Assembly: GCF_036013915.1 (NCBI RefSeq)
Contig: NZ_CP107899.1
Span: 2,356,001-2,420,000 of the forward strand
DNA from: Streptomyces sp. NBC_00464
GTDB taxonomy: Bacteria; Actinomycetota; Actinomycetes; Streptomycetales; Streptomycetaceae
Direction: 5' to 3'
DNA length: 64,000 nt
The position numbers and the translations under genes are program-made. Under the pieces are notes generated by a model. That model worked only from the letters and a program-made list of their open reading frames with translations. It had not been told where the DNA came from and ran no database searches. This document shows, one piece after another, positions 47,429-55,619 of the stretch (the stretch's first letter is position 1; every line of letters begins with the position of its first letter).

Positions 47429-48613
47429 ATGTCCGCCGACCCTTCCCCCCAGGTCACCCCCGCCCCGCCGCACCCGGAGCGCGGGCGGTTCGCCGCCGCC
47501 CTTGCCGCCGCCGCACCGGCTCTCGGCGTGTACGCCGCGGTGCGGATCGTCGGGCTCGTCGTCTTCTGGGCCGCCGCGTCGGTCGGCGGGAAGGACGCGC
47601 TGCATCTGCTCTCCGAGCGCTGGGACTCCATCTGGTACCAGCGGGTCGCCGAGAACGGCTACGGGTACACGGTCACGCTCCCGGACGTCGGCGTCCACTC
47701 CGATCTGGCCTTCTTCCCGCTGCTGCCCGCGCTGGAGCGCGGCATCGCGGAGGTGACCCCGCTCGGCCTCGCGGGCGCCGGGCTGCTGGTCGCCTGGGTT
47801 GCCGGGCTGCTCGCCGCCTGGGGGATCTTCGCCGTCGGGGCGCGGCTGTACGGGCGCCGGGCGGGGGTGCTGCTGGCCGCGCTGTGGGGGGTGTACCCGA
47901 CGGCGTTCGTCCAGTCGATGGCGTACACCGAAACCCTGTTCACGGCGCTTGCCGCCTGGTCGCTGTACGCCGTGCTGACCCGGCGATGGATCGTGGCCGG
48001 TGGTCTGTGCGTGCTCGCGGGGCTGACCCGCCCCACCGCTGCCGCGCTGATCGCCGCCCTCGCGGTCACGGCGGCCGTCGTCCTCGTACGGGAGTACCGG
48101 GCCGGTGCCGTCGACGGCATCGTCCGCCGCAACGGCCGGATGCTGCTCGGGGTGGTCATCGCGCCGCTGGGCTGGCTCGCGTACGTGGTGTTCGTCGCGG
48201 TGCGCGAGGGCAGCCCGTTCGCCTACTTCGACGTGCAGGCGCAGTGGGGCAACAGCATCGACGGCGGCGCGGCCCTTGCCTCCTTCATCCTCGGGCTGCC
48301 GCTGCCCGGCATGCTCGGGCTGTGCGCGGCGCTGGCCGCACTCGGCTGGCTGGTGTCGCTGTGCGTGCGACAGCGCCAGCCGGTGCCCGTACTCGTGTAC
48401 GGCATCGCCGTCGTCGTCATCTCGCTGATCGGCTCCGGATACTTCGGCTCCCGGCCCCGGCTGATGATGCCCGCCTTCCCGCTGCTGCTGCCGCCCGCCG
48501 TCGCGCTGGCGCGGGTGCGCTCCACGGCCCGTACGGTGACCGTCGTCGCGGTGCTCGCCGTGGCCTCGGCGGCGTACGGGGCGTGGACGCTGCTCGGTTC
48601 CGGCCCGCCGTGA
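47429..48613 (+). CDS. PIG-V-type membrane mannosyltransferase
   Basis: A 394-residue glycosyltransferase of the GPI/PIG-V fold (C-type GT, membrane embedded). The Asp of the catalytic loop lies in SERWDSIWYQRVAENGY and LAFFPLLPALERGIAE follows; then ten or so hydrophobic helices with QSMAYTETLFTALAAWSLYA and RPTAAALIAALAVT. It would transfer mannose from polyprenyl-phosphate mannose to an exported protein or glycolipid. CATAAT 9 bp before ATG 47429 suggests a leaderless start. A strong short hairpin follows. Confidence 0.85.
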   Translation: MSADPSPQVTPAPPHPERGRFAAALAAAAPALGVYAAVRIVGLVVFWAAASVGGKDALHLLSERWDSIWYQRVAENGYGYTVTLPDVGVHSDLAFFPLLPALERGIAEVTPLGLAGAGLLVAWVAGLLAAWGIFAVGARLYGRRAGVLLAALWGVYPTAFVQSMAYTETLFTALAAWSLYAVLTRRWIVAGGLCVLAGLTRPTAAALIAALAVTAAVVLVREYRAGAVDGIVRRNGRMLLGVVIAPLGWLAYVVFVAVREGSPFAYFDVQAQWGNSIDGGAALASFILGLPLPGMLGLCAALAALGWLVSLCVRQRQPVPVLVYGIAVVVISLIGSGYFGSRPRLMMPAFPLLLPPAVALARVRSTARTVTVVAVLAVASAAYGAWTLLGSGPP

Positions 48614-48633
48614 CTTGGGCCCGTGGGCCCAAG
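48614..48633 (+). terminator. Short perfect hairpin after the mannosyltransferase
   Basis: CTTGGGCCC GT GGGCCCAAG, directly beyond the stop. A similar GGGCCC...GGGCCC hairpin recurs near 51720, on the other side of the toxin locus. Confidence 0.6.
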
Positions 48634-48717
48634 CAACCGGTGTGCTCCGGTTGTTACCGTGCCGAGTACGTGCGGGAACAGCGTCGGCGGCAGCGGTTCG
48701 CCGGTCAGGAGCGGTCA

Positions 48718-49485
48718 GTGACGAAGGTACGTGCGGCAGCTGTGGCGGCCACCACAGCAGTGCTCTGCCTGGCGGCCGTCGCCTGCGGAACGGACGAGAA
48801 GAAGTCCGAGCAGGACGGTGGAAAGGCCGCGGGCCCCCGCGCGAGTGCAAGCGCCGGCGCGAGTGCGCGTGCGAAGCCGGGTGGGGGTCCCTCCGCCACC
48901 AGCAGCGGTGAGGTCCTCGACAAGGCCGGACTGGCCGGGATCGCACTGACCACCGGCGAGGTGGCGGCGTACGAGGTCACGCCCATGCAGGGCGGCGAGG
49001 AGACCGGTACGGAGCGGTCCGAGAACAAGGAGTGCCGGCCCCTCGTGGCCGTGATCAACGGTGCTCCCGAGCCTGCCGCGGCCGCCACCGTGTTCCGTAC
49101 CGTCATGGACAAGTCGGAGGAGGGCAAGGACGACCAGACCGTCGTCACCGAGATCCTCACCTCGCACCCCGAGGACGCGGCGCAGCAGCTCATGCGCGGG
49201 GTCCGGGACGCGGTACGGGCCTGCGCGGGCGGCTTCCGTACGTCGGGCGAGGACGGACCCTCCACGTACACCGAGGTCAAGCAGGTCCCGCTGCCGCCGG
49301 CGGGCCAGGAGAGCATCGCCTATCAGGTGACCGGGAGCATCGAGGGGGACAAGGTGCCGTTGCTCTTCCAGCTGGTGCGGACCGGGTCGACCGTCGTCAC
49401 GTTCTACGTGGCGGACTTCCTCACGGCGAAGACCCCGCAGCTCCCGGCCGAACTCGTCGCCGCCCAGGCCGCCAAGCTGCCCTGA
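48718..49485 (+). CDS. Putative lipoprotein
   Basis: A 255-residue exported protein. Basic start (TKVRAAAVAATT), hydrophobic core and a lipobox-like LAAVACG giving Cys near residue 22, then an Ala/Ser/Gly-rich spacer and a conserved domain with VATVFRTVM-like stretches (VFRTVMDKSEEGKDDQT, VTEILTSHPEDAAQQLMRGV) and a C-terminal strand region. AGGAG at a good distance sets GTG 48718. Function unknown; surface anchored by inference. It is convergent with the putative immunity gene. Confidence 0.7.
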   Translation: MTKVRAAAVAATTAVLCLAAVACGTDEKKSEQDGGKAAGPRASASAGASARAKPGGGPSATSSGEVLDKAGLAGIALTTGEVAAYEVTPMQGGEETGTERSENKECRPLVAVINGAPEPAAAATVFRTVMDKSEEGKDDQTVVTEILTSHPEDAAQQLMRGVRDAVRACAGGFRTSGEDGPSTYTEVKQVPLPPAGQESIAYQVTGSIEGDKVPLLFQLVRTGSTVVTFYVADFLTAKTPQLPAELVAAQAAKLP

Positions 49486-49503
49486 CGCCGCCGCAGCGTC
49501 GCC

Positions 49504-50028
49504 TCACGCCCCCTCGGGCAGGGCCACCTCGGCGACGAGCGCGGCTCCCCCGGCGCCGTACAGCGTCAGCCAGCGCTGTTCGTCCGACGCGTTGCCGATC
49601 CTGATGCCGAAGGTCCAGGTCGGGTCGAGGAACAGGGTGTGCCCGCCCTCGAAGTCGAGGGCCAGGCAGGTGCACGCGGTGTCGGCGGCGCCCGGCACGC
49701 GGTAGACGCGCAGGCGGGTGCAGCGCAGTTCGTCGCGGCCGTCGCCGAAGAGCTGCTCACCGTACGAGGCGACGATCACCTCGTCCTCGGCCTCGGCGAG
49801 CAGTTCGATGCCGTTCCACTCGATGCCGGTCACCGATGTGGTGTCCAGCCGGTCGTACTGGCCGACGGACTCGAACTTCAGAAGTCCTTCGGCCAGCCGG
49901 AGCCAGACGGCGAGGGGCTGCGGCCGGAATTCGGGGAACTCCCCGTCGCGGTCCAGCAGTCCGGGGACGAGGACGTCGCGGACGGGGTGGTCACGCAGTG
50001 CCGTCTCCGCCGTCGTCCAACCGCTCAT
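49504..50028 (-). CDS. Hypothetical protein, candidate immunity protein for the adjacent toxin
   Basis: A 174-residue acidic protein with no recognised family. It is rich in short β-strand-like segments (EVIVASYGEQLF, ALDFEGGHTLFLDP, WTFGIRIGNASDEQ, RWLTLYGAGGA) and Trp/Asp/Glu residues. It starts 45 bp after the stop of the modular toxin on the same strand. In polymorphic-toxin loci the gene directly after the toxin is normally its specific inhibitor, and these are often small acidic proteins. The role is inferred from position only. Confidence 0.65.
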   Translation of the reverse strand: MSGWTTAETALRDHPVRDVLVPGLLDRDGEFPEFRPQPLAVWLRLAEGLLKFESVGQYDRLDTTSVTGIEWNGIELLAEAEDEVIVASYGEQLFGDGRDELRCTRLRVYRVPGAADTACTCLALDFEGGHTLFLDPTWTFGIRIGNASDEQRWLTLYGAGGAALVAEVALPEGA

Positions 50029-50073
50029 GTCCGCTCCCTGCTCCGTGATCCGGCCTGTTCCGAACGAGGGACC

Positions 50074-51684
50074 CTAGTCCACCGGCACCTTCTTGGTGAT
50101 CTCGATGGCGGTGTCCATGCCCTCGCCGCTCTTGAGGGCGGTCCAGAAGTCGCCGTTCTCCTTGAGGACGATCGTCACGCCGTTGCCACGATAGATCAGC
50201 CCCTCGGGCTCGCCCTTCTTCAACGTGCCCTTGCCGACCAGCTTGAACGTGCCGTCCTTGACGGCCTTCGCGATGTCGTCCCGGAATCGCGGACCGTCCT
50301 CCTTGAGCTTCTTGTACTTGGTGCCCAGCGCGTCCTCGACCACCTTCTTGTGGCGCAGGAAGTGGTCCTTGAACTTCTTGGGATCCCCTTCGCCCACACC
50401 GGGGTTGCGCGCCGCGTCGACCTCGTCCGACGACATGTCGCAGTCGTTGTTGTGGACGAGGGCGTGTCCGGAGCCGATGCCTACGTAGTAGGTGTGGATG
50501 CCCTGGACGGTCAGGTCGTACGTCGTCTGCCGCTGGGTGTACCGCGTGACTCCGGTGACGGTCAGCGTGCCGCCGGTCTCGGTGCGCAGCGCGTCGCCGC
50601 GGCCGAGGTCGCCCGCGTCCGTCCAGCGCCGCTCGCCGGTCACCCAGAACGGGTGGGTGTCGGTGGCGGTCAGCCCACCGGTCCGGACCGTCAGCCGGGT
50701 GAAGTGCTTGTCGTCGTAGGTGGTGATGGTCCGCTCGACCCGGCGGGCCGAGGTCCTGCCGGTCACCGGGTCGGTGGCGGTCACCAGGTCGCCGGGGCGG
50801 ACCGCCTCGATGGACAGGGTGCGGCCGTCCGCGAGGAGCACCGGCGTGCCGGCCAGGAAGCTGTGCTTCGCCGCGCAGGTGGTCGGCTTCTTCTCGTCGG
50901 GTTTGTCGTCCTTCTTGGGCTTTTTGGCGTCGTCGAGCTTCTTTCCCGCGTCCTCCAGCGCCTTCTCGGCTTCCTTGACCTTCTTTCGGCTCTTGATGAG
51001 CCCCTTGAGGCCGTCGTAGAGGTCGTCGCCGTGCTTCTTGAGGGCCTGGACGAGCTTGTAGGCCTTCTTCCACTTCCAGGGCGCCCCGTACTTCGCGGCG
51101 AGTTTCCCGACCGCGCCGCCGATGAGGCTGAGGAGGACGTTGATGAGGGTCTCGGTACAGGCGCCCATGTCGCCCTTGGTGATGCAGTCCAGGGCGTCGG
51201 TGATGCCGAGCTCGTCGGCGAGGATCTTCGCGAGTTCCTTCGCGGCCTCGATCGCCTTGTCGCTGTTGGACTTCTCGTCCTTCTGCGCGTCCTGGAGATC
51301 CTTCAGGGCCTGGTCGTACGCGGACTGCTCGGGTGACTTCGTCGACCCGTCGGGGTTCTCGTCCGATGCCGGGTCCCCGTCACCCGGACGGTTCGTGTCG
51401 TCCTGCGCCTGGCCGCTGTCGTCACCGCCGCAGTTCCCGCCGCCGGTGACCTTGCAGACCTCCACGCCCATCTTCTGTGCGAGATCCGCCCCCACCCCCG
51501 TCGCGATCAGGGCACCGACGATCGCCACGACCACCAGGGTCAGGCCCACGTACTCCAGCGCGCCCTGCCCCCGGTCACGCCGCCCGCGCGCCCCCGGAAG
51601 CCGCACACCCGTGCGCGGCACGGCCCGCCGTACGCCGCGGCGCACCCTGCGAAACCGCCGGCGCAAATCCCCCATGGATGGCAT
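50074..51684 (-). CDS. Modular polymorphic toxin: Flp-pilin-like signal, coiled coil, Hint autoprotease, RNase-like C-terminus
   Basis: A 536-residue protein. Residues 1-39 are very basic; RRDRGQGALEYVGLTLVVVA with a hydrophobic helix to about 63 is a class III (Flp/TadE-type) signal, cleavable before Gln or after Gly. A low-complexity acidic stretch (80-120), a charged coiled coil and helices (120-265) follow. Residues 270-414 are a Hint domain: CAAKHSFLAGTPVLLADGRT, SIEAVRPGDLVTATDPVTGR, THPFWVTG and HALVHNN. The last 120 residues (KKFKDHFLRHKKVVEDALG, GLIYRGNGVTIVLKENGDFW, TALKSG) resemble the BECR-fold RNase toxins with H-x-R-H and late Thr/Lys. The RNase call is inference. ATG 51684 chosen; ATG 51675 possible. 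Confidence 0.8.
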   Translation of the reverse strand: MPSMGDLRRRFRRVRRGVRRAVPRTGVRLPGARGRRDRGQGALEYVGLTLVVVAIVGALIATGVGADLAQKMGVEVCKVTGGGNCGGDDSGQAQDDTNRPGDGDPASDENPDGSTKSPEQSAYDQALKDLQDAQKDEKSNSDKAIEAAKELAKILADELGITDALDCITKGDMGACTETLINVLLSLIGGAVGKLAAKYGAPWKWKKAYKLVQALKKHGDDLYDGLKGLIKSRKKVKEAEKALEDAGKKLDDAKKPKKDDKPDEKKPTTCAAKHSFLAGTPVLLADGRTLSIEAVRPGDLVTATDPVTGRTSARRVERTITTYDDKHFTRLTVRTGGLTATDTHPFWVTGERRWTDAGDLGRGDALRTETGGTLTVTGVTRYTQRQTTYDLTVQGIHTYYVGIGSGHALVHNNDCDMSSDEVDAARNPGVGEGDPKKFKDHFLRHKKVVEDALGTKYKKLKEDGPRFRDDIAKAVKDGTFKLVGKGTLKKGEPEGLIYRGNGVTIVLKENGDFWTALKSGEGMDTAIEITKKVPVD

Positions 51685-51904
51685 AGGCCGACCGTAACGA
51701 CCGCTCCGGCCGGGCGTCTTGGGCCCGAGGGCCCAAATCCCGCCCGCCCTGCGCGGGTGCCCGGCCCGGCGGGCAGCCTGGGCCCGGCATTGGGGCTGCG
51801 GGCCCGGGTCAGGCGCCTGCGCCGGCCGTACGCTCCTGGCGCACAGCCGGATTTCGGCAGTGCGGGGAGAGACGGCGGGACGAGCGTCACAGAGGGAGAG
51901 AACC
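51685..51904. promoter_or_regulatory. Divergent promoter region between toxin and membrane-protein genes
   Basis: 220 bp with no gene. Contains GTTACGG just before the toxin ATG, consistent with a leaderless start, and a GGGCCCGAGGGCCC hairpin near 51720-51735 similar to that at 48614. GGGAG precedes the GTG of the next gene. Confidence 0.5.
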
Positions 51905-52381
51905 GTGAACGGTGGAAGCCGCGCAGAGGGAGGAAAGGGTTCCGGCGGGGGCGGGGGCGTGCTGTTCGCGCTGGCCCGGTGCTGGGCCGCCGGCGCCGTC
52001 GTCCATGTCGTCTCCGGGTACGTGATCTCCCACGGGCTCATCGACCTGCTGGCCACCGACGAACGGCTGGACGTCTTCGCCTGGCGGCTGGGGCTACGCC
52101 ACGTACCCGTCGTCCTCACCACCGTGCTGACCGTGCTGGCCGCCGCCCGCACCCTGCCCGGGGAACGGCGCACGTCCCGGCCCCTGTATCTGTCGGCCTC
52201 GCTCGTCGTCCCGCTTGCTGCCCTCGGCTACGGGTACGCGTCGGCGTCGCAGGTCTCCGGCTTCGAAGGGGTCCTGATGCCCGCGGTCACTCTGGCGACG
52301 GGAGCGGTGGTGGGGCTGTCCGTGGACCGGCTGATGGACGACACCGACGCGGAGTCCCCGCAGGCCGCCCCGTACTTCTGA
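51905..52381 (+). CDS. Small integral membrane protein of unknown function
   Basis: A 158-residue protein with about four hydrophobic segments (LFALARCWAAGAVVHVVSGY, ISHGLIDLLATDERLD, VPVVLTTVLTVLAAARTLP, LYLSASLVVPLAALGYGYA, and a final helix MPAVTLATGAVVGLSVDRLM). I do not recognise a family. GGGAG precedes GTG 51905. It is divergent from the toxin gene, so it may be part of the same locus or unrelated. Confidence 0.6.
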   Translation: MNGGSRAEGGKGSGGGGGVLFALARCWAAGAVVHVVSGYVISHGLIDLLATDERLDVFAWRLGLRHVPVVLTTVLTVLAAARTLPGERRTSRPLYLSASLVVPLAALGYGYASASQVSGFEGVLMPAVTLATGAVVGLSVDRLMDDTDAESPQAAPYF

Positions 52382-52439
52382 TGGCTTGCGGCGTGGTGGC
52401 GTTGATGCGCGCTTGACTGCCCTTCAAGTCACCTCCGAC

Positions 52440-52511
52440 ATGCAGCCGATCGCGAAGAGCCGGCTCGACCGGGTCCTCGACGTGGCCGCGGGCAAGAACC
52501 CCGACGCCTGA
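52440..52511 (+). pseudogene. Short fragment of an unidentified gene
   Basis: From a GC-rich, gene-poor stretch the frame L-T-A-L-Q-V-T-S-D then MQPIAKSRLDRVLDVAAGKN ends at TGA 52511, 17 bp before a strong terminator. The neat stop-plus-terminator arrangement suggests the 3' end of a former gene whose body is lost. Family not identified. Confidence 0.35.
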
Positions 52512-52528
52512 ACCACTGCCGGACCGAT

Positions 52529-52562
52529 GCGCCCCTGCCCGCTTCTGCGCGGGCAGGGGCGC
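52529..52562 (+). terminator. Strong hairpin, 14-bp perfect arms
   Basis: GCGCCCCTGCCCGC, loop TTCTGC, GCGGGCAGGGGCGC. Follows the gene fragment and precedes the DUF2871 gene. Confidence 0.8.
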
Positions 52563-52698
52563 TCGCGTGGAATGCAGTGCGCAGTTGTTTACGGGTGAGC
52601 CGGGACACGTTGCCGTTTCCGGCGAAGCCGTCATGCGGGCCCGCCGGGGGCGCTTGAATGAACGCGATCACATGCGGTTCGGCTCAGGGGGATGCACG

Positions 52699-53172
52699 GT
52701 GCGCAGATCGTATTACGCAGCACACGTCTACATGATCGTGGGCGTCGTCTCGGGGCTCTTCTACCGCGAGTTCACGAAGATCAAGGACTTCCACGGCGAG
52801 ACGCAACTGGGTCTCGTGCACACCCACTTGCTGGCCCTGGGCATGATCGTCTTCCTTGTCGTCCTCGTTCTCGACAAGGTATTCCAGCTCTCGGGGGCCA
52901 GGCTCTTCACCGCGTTCTTCTGGTTCTACAACGCCGGAATCGCCGTCTCGACCGGGATGATGGGAGTGCACGGAATCCTGACCGTGCTGGGCCGCGACGA
53001 GGACCACATTCCCGAGGCGGTGCCCCTGGTCGCCGGGCTCGGCCACATCCTGCTGACCGTCGGCCTCATCCTGCTGTTCATCCTGCTCGGCAAGCGCGTC
53101 AACGAGCACGTACGGCAGGACGGGAGCAAAGGCGAACAGGCGGAAGCCGCCTCGCGTCCCATGCGCCTCTGA
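52699..53172 (+). CDS. DUF2871 membrane protein
   Basis: A 157-residue protein with four hydrophobic helices and conserved YYAAHVYMIVGVVSGLFYRE, LGLVHTHLLALGMIVFLVVL and FNAGIAVSTGMMGVHGILTV-like segments (seen as WFYNAGIAVSTGMMGVHGI). Several His residues at the membrane face suggest metal or heme contact but this is inference. AGGGGG before GTG 52699 sets the start. The family has no assigned function. Confidence 0.8.
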   Translation: MRRSYYAAHVYMIVGVVSGLFYREFTKIKDFHGETQLGLVHTHLLALGMIVFLVVLVLDKVFQLSGARLFTAFFWFYNAGIAVSTGMMGVHGILTVLGRDEDHIPEAVPLVAGLGHILLTVGLILLFILLGKRVNEHVRQDGSKGEQAEAASRPMRL

Positions 53173-53201
53173 ACGATGGGCCCGGCCTCACCGGCCCCGC
53201 C

Positions 53202-53795
53202 CTAGCGCACGGGCACATCACTTCCGTACACGACCCAGGGGGACTGCTCGAACGAGTTCACTCCGGACAACTGCGGTTGCAGGGCAGCCACTTCGGGACG
53301 CACCGCGAGCGTGTCCGGCCAGTGGTCGAAGTACACCGTCCCCTTCTCGATGAACCCCCTCCAGTCGGTGGACTCCGACGCGCCCTCCCGGTCGACCACG
53401 AAGCCGACACAGAGCACCGACGCCCGCCCGATCGCCTCCCGCACCGCGCGGACGACCGACTCCCGCTCGTCCCCGCCCAGGCCGCAGAGGGAGAACTGCA
53501 CCGCCACCGTGCCGTCGTCCGTCCGCCGGACCTGCGCGGGGACCTCGGAGCCGCTGCGCAGCCAGAGCAGGAAGTCGACCTGGTCCAGCCGTTGCAGGCC
53601 GGCCAGGAGCACGAGCTGGTCCCTGGTCACCCAGGACTGGGTGCCGGTCTGCCGGGGCCCCGAACCCAGCAGCGTGATGCGCCGGGTGACCGGATGATCG
53701 GGCCGCACACCCGCGGCCTCCAGGTCACCGAGCATGCACTCGGCGTCGGGGCGGCTCCAGCCCAGATGGTACGAGTAGAAGAATCCGTCACTCAT
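53202..53795 (-). CDS. Hypothetical protein
   Basis: A 197-residue protein, starting MSDGFFYSYHLGWSRPDAEC, then an alternating α/β pattern (RRITLLGSGPRQTGTQSW, VQFSLCGLGGDERESVVRAV, REAIGRASVLCVGFVVDREG) and ending with a conserved-looking WRGFIEKGTVYFDHW. No family recognised. GAGGTG lies 9 nt before ATG 53795 and the gene converges on DUF2871. Confidence 0.6.
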   Translation of the reverse strand: MSDGFFYSYHLGWSRPDAECMLGDLEAAGVRPDHPVTRRITLLGSGPRQTGTQSWVTRDQLVLLAGLQRLDQVDFLLWLRSGSEVPAQVRRTDDGTVAVQFSLCGLGGDERESVVRAVREAIGRASVLCVGFVVDREGASESTDWRGFIEKGTVYFDHWPDTLAVRPEVAALQPQLSGVNSFEQSPWVVYGSDVPVR

Positions 53796-54129
53796 CGACA
53801 CGTCACCTCGTGAAGAGAATCCGGGCACCCCGGATTCACCCCGGCACATGCCGGATGAGAGGTGGCCGCCCTGCTGGTCAGGTAGAGCGTGGAAATCCCT
53901 GCGCACGCGAGCGCACCCGCCCCGCCGCCGGTCGGGCGGCATCGCAAGGGCCTCACGGTTGGTCACCACGAGCGTAATGAGGACCGCGGTCCGGTGCGTG
54001 GGCCCACGGACCCACCGGCGGACCCCAATGGGCGGTGGGCGTCATGACACGCGGCCCCTGTCCACCGCTTGCCCGCGACTGCCGTTAAGCGGTGGACAGG
54101 CCACCGCCGACGGGCGATCGTGTACGGCA
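53796..54129. other. 334-bp region with two palindromes, no gene
   Basis: CGTGGGCCCACG at 53997-54008 is a perfect 12-bp palindrome, and a large inverted repeat occupies 54057-54100. No coding frame is convincing. Flanks: hypothetical gene (minus) and DinB gene (plus), so it is a divergent promoter region. Confidence 0.55.
54057..54100 (+). promoter_or_regulatory. Perfect 14-bp inverted repeat upstream of the DinB gene
   Basis: CCTGTCCACCGCTT, 16-nt spacer, and its exact reverse complement ending at 54100, 29 bp before the start codon. Either a dimeric operator or a hairpin in the transcript leader; the spacer TGCCGTT could contain the -10 box if it is an operator. Confidence 0.6.
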
Positions 54130-54633
54130 ATGACACGCACCGATTCACCTGCCGCCTGGGACGAACGCACCCAGCTGACCACCTTCCTCGACTACGCCCG
54201 CGCCACCGCCGTGGCCAAGTGCGAGGGGCTCTCGCAGGAGGACGCGGTCAAGGCACCGCTCCCGGGCTCTCCCCTGATGACCCTCGCGGGTGTCGTCAAC
54301 CATCTCCGCTGGGTCGAGTACTTCTGGTTCGAGGTGCAGTTCCTCGGCGGGGAGGACGAGGGCCCGTGGACGGACGAGGACCCCGACCGCGAGATGCGCA
54401 TCGCCGTCGACATGCCGATCGCCGACGTGCTCGCGGAGTACGAGGCGCAGTGCGCCCGCTACCGCGAGCTCGTCGCCTCCCATGACCTGGACACCCCGGC
54501 CAAGCAGCCGCGCCGGGACGGAAAGCTCCCCGATCTGCGCTGGATCGTGCTGCACCTGATCGAGGAGACGGCCCGGCACAACGGCCACATCGACATCATC
54601 CGCGAGATCGTCGACGGCACCACGGGCGACTAG
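54130..54633 (+). CDS. DinB/DUF664 family protein (mycothiol S-transferase fold)
   Basis: A 167-residue four-helix protein. The metal-binding His residues are in VVNHLRWVEYFWFEVQF and in HLIEETARHNGHIDIIREIV, and WDERTQLTTFLDYARATAVA starts the first helix. In actinobacteria such proteins often use mycothiol or act as DNA-damage-induced enzymes of unknown substrate. ATG 54130 has a TACGG box near and may be leaderless. Its stop overlaps the convergent BrkB gene by four bases. Confidence 0.82.
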   Translation: MTRTDSPAAWDERTQLTTFLDYARATAVAKCEGLSQEDAVKAPLPGSPLMTLAGVVNHLRWVEYFWFEVQFLGGEDEGPWTDEDPDREMRIAVDMPIADVLAEYEAQCARYRELVASHDLDTPAKQPRRDGKLPDLRWIVLHLIEETARHNGHIDIIREIVDGTTGD

Positions 54634-55619
54634 GACCTTTCGTCCGGAACGCTTCGCCGCGCCCGGTCCAGCTCCACGTTGAACTGGGCGCCGGTCAGCA
54701 GCGCCAGGTTGGTGAACCACACCCAGATCAGGAACACCACCAGCCCGGCGAGTGAGCCGTACAGCCTGCTGTAGGACCCGATGTACGTCGCGTACAGCGC
54801 GAATCCCGCCGAGGCGACCAGCCACAGCAGCGCTGCCAGCACCCCGCCCGGCAGCCCCTGCCGCATGCCGCGCGCGGAGGCCGGTCCGGTCCGGAAGAGG
54901 ACCATGATCAGGCAGGCGACCAGGCAGAGCAGCACCGGCCACTTCAGCACCGCCCACACCGCGTCCTCCAGATGCGCGAGCCCGATCCGGTGCCCCAGCC
55001 AGCGGGCCAGCGGCCCGGAGAGCACGAGGGCGAACGCGCTGGTCATCAGGAGCAGCAGCAGCCCCATCGCGGAGACGACGATGATGTGGGCCTTGCGCAG
55101 GGCGGGCCGGGTGTCCGGCACCCCGTGCATCGCGTGCAGCGCCCGCCGGAACACGGCCAGATAGCTGGACGCGGACCAGACCGCGCTGACGGTCCCGGTC
55201 GCGACCAGCAGCCACACCGCGGTGCGCTGCTGGGTGGCGGCCTCCAGCGGCTGACGCAGCGCGGCACCGGACTCCGCCGGGGCGAAGGCGGTGATGTCGG
55301 CGATCAGCGCGTGCGTGGCGTGGGGATTGGCGAGCCCGATGACGGACACCGTCACCAGGAGTGCGGGGAGCAGCGCGAGGATGGCGTAGTACGTGAGGGC
55401 CGCCGCCCAGTCCGAGAGGTCGTCGTTCCACAGGGAGACGGGCGTCCGCCGCAGCGCGACGGGCCAGCTTCGCGGCGTCCCGGGGCGGCCGGGGCGCCCG
55501 GCTTCGGGACGGCTCGGCCCGGGACTGCCGGGGCGCCCGGCTTCCGGACGGCTCGTTTCGGGGCGGCCGTCCGTGCGGGGTGGTGCCCCGGCGGCGGTAC
55601 CGCTGGTCTTGCTGAACAC
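54630..55619 (-). CDS. YihY/BrkB-family membrane protein
   Basis: A 329-residue inner-membrane protein with a Pro/Gly/Arg-rich start (to about 65) and six hydrophobic helices. LSDWAAALTYYAILALLPAL starts the BrkB domain, TVSAVWSASSYLAVFRRALH, MTSAFALVLSGPLARWLG and RLYGSLAGLVVFLIWVWFTN are the other conserved segments. The BrkB family is found in almost all bacteria but function is not established. GGAG before GTG 55619 fixes the start. It reads away from the MmyB-like gene, whose stop is 168 bp upstream. Confidence 0.88.
   Translation of the reverse strand: MFSKTSGTAAGAPPRTDGRPETSRPEAGRPGSPGPSRPEAGRPGRPGTPRSWPVALRRTPVSLWNDDLSDWAAALTYYAILALLPALLVTVSVIGLANPHATHALIADITAFAPAESGAALRQPLEAATQQRTAVWLLVATGTVSAVWSASSYLAVFRRALHAMHGVPDTRPALRKAHIIVVSAMGLLLLLMTSAFALVLSGPLARWLGHRIGLAHLEDAVWAVLKWPVLLCLVACLIMVLFRTGPASARGMRQGLPGGVLAALLWLVASAGFALYATYIGSYSRLYGSLAGLVVFLIWVWFTNLALLTGAQFNVELDRARRSVPDERS

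Noticed and set aside
47057..48946. 629-codon minus frame over the mannosyltransferase
   Set aside because: Gln/Arg/Gly/Glu-rich antisense translation; the plus-strand membrane protein has a clear fold pattern.
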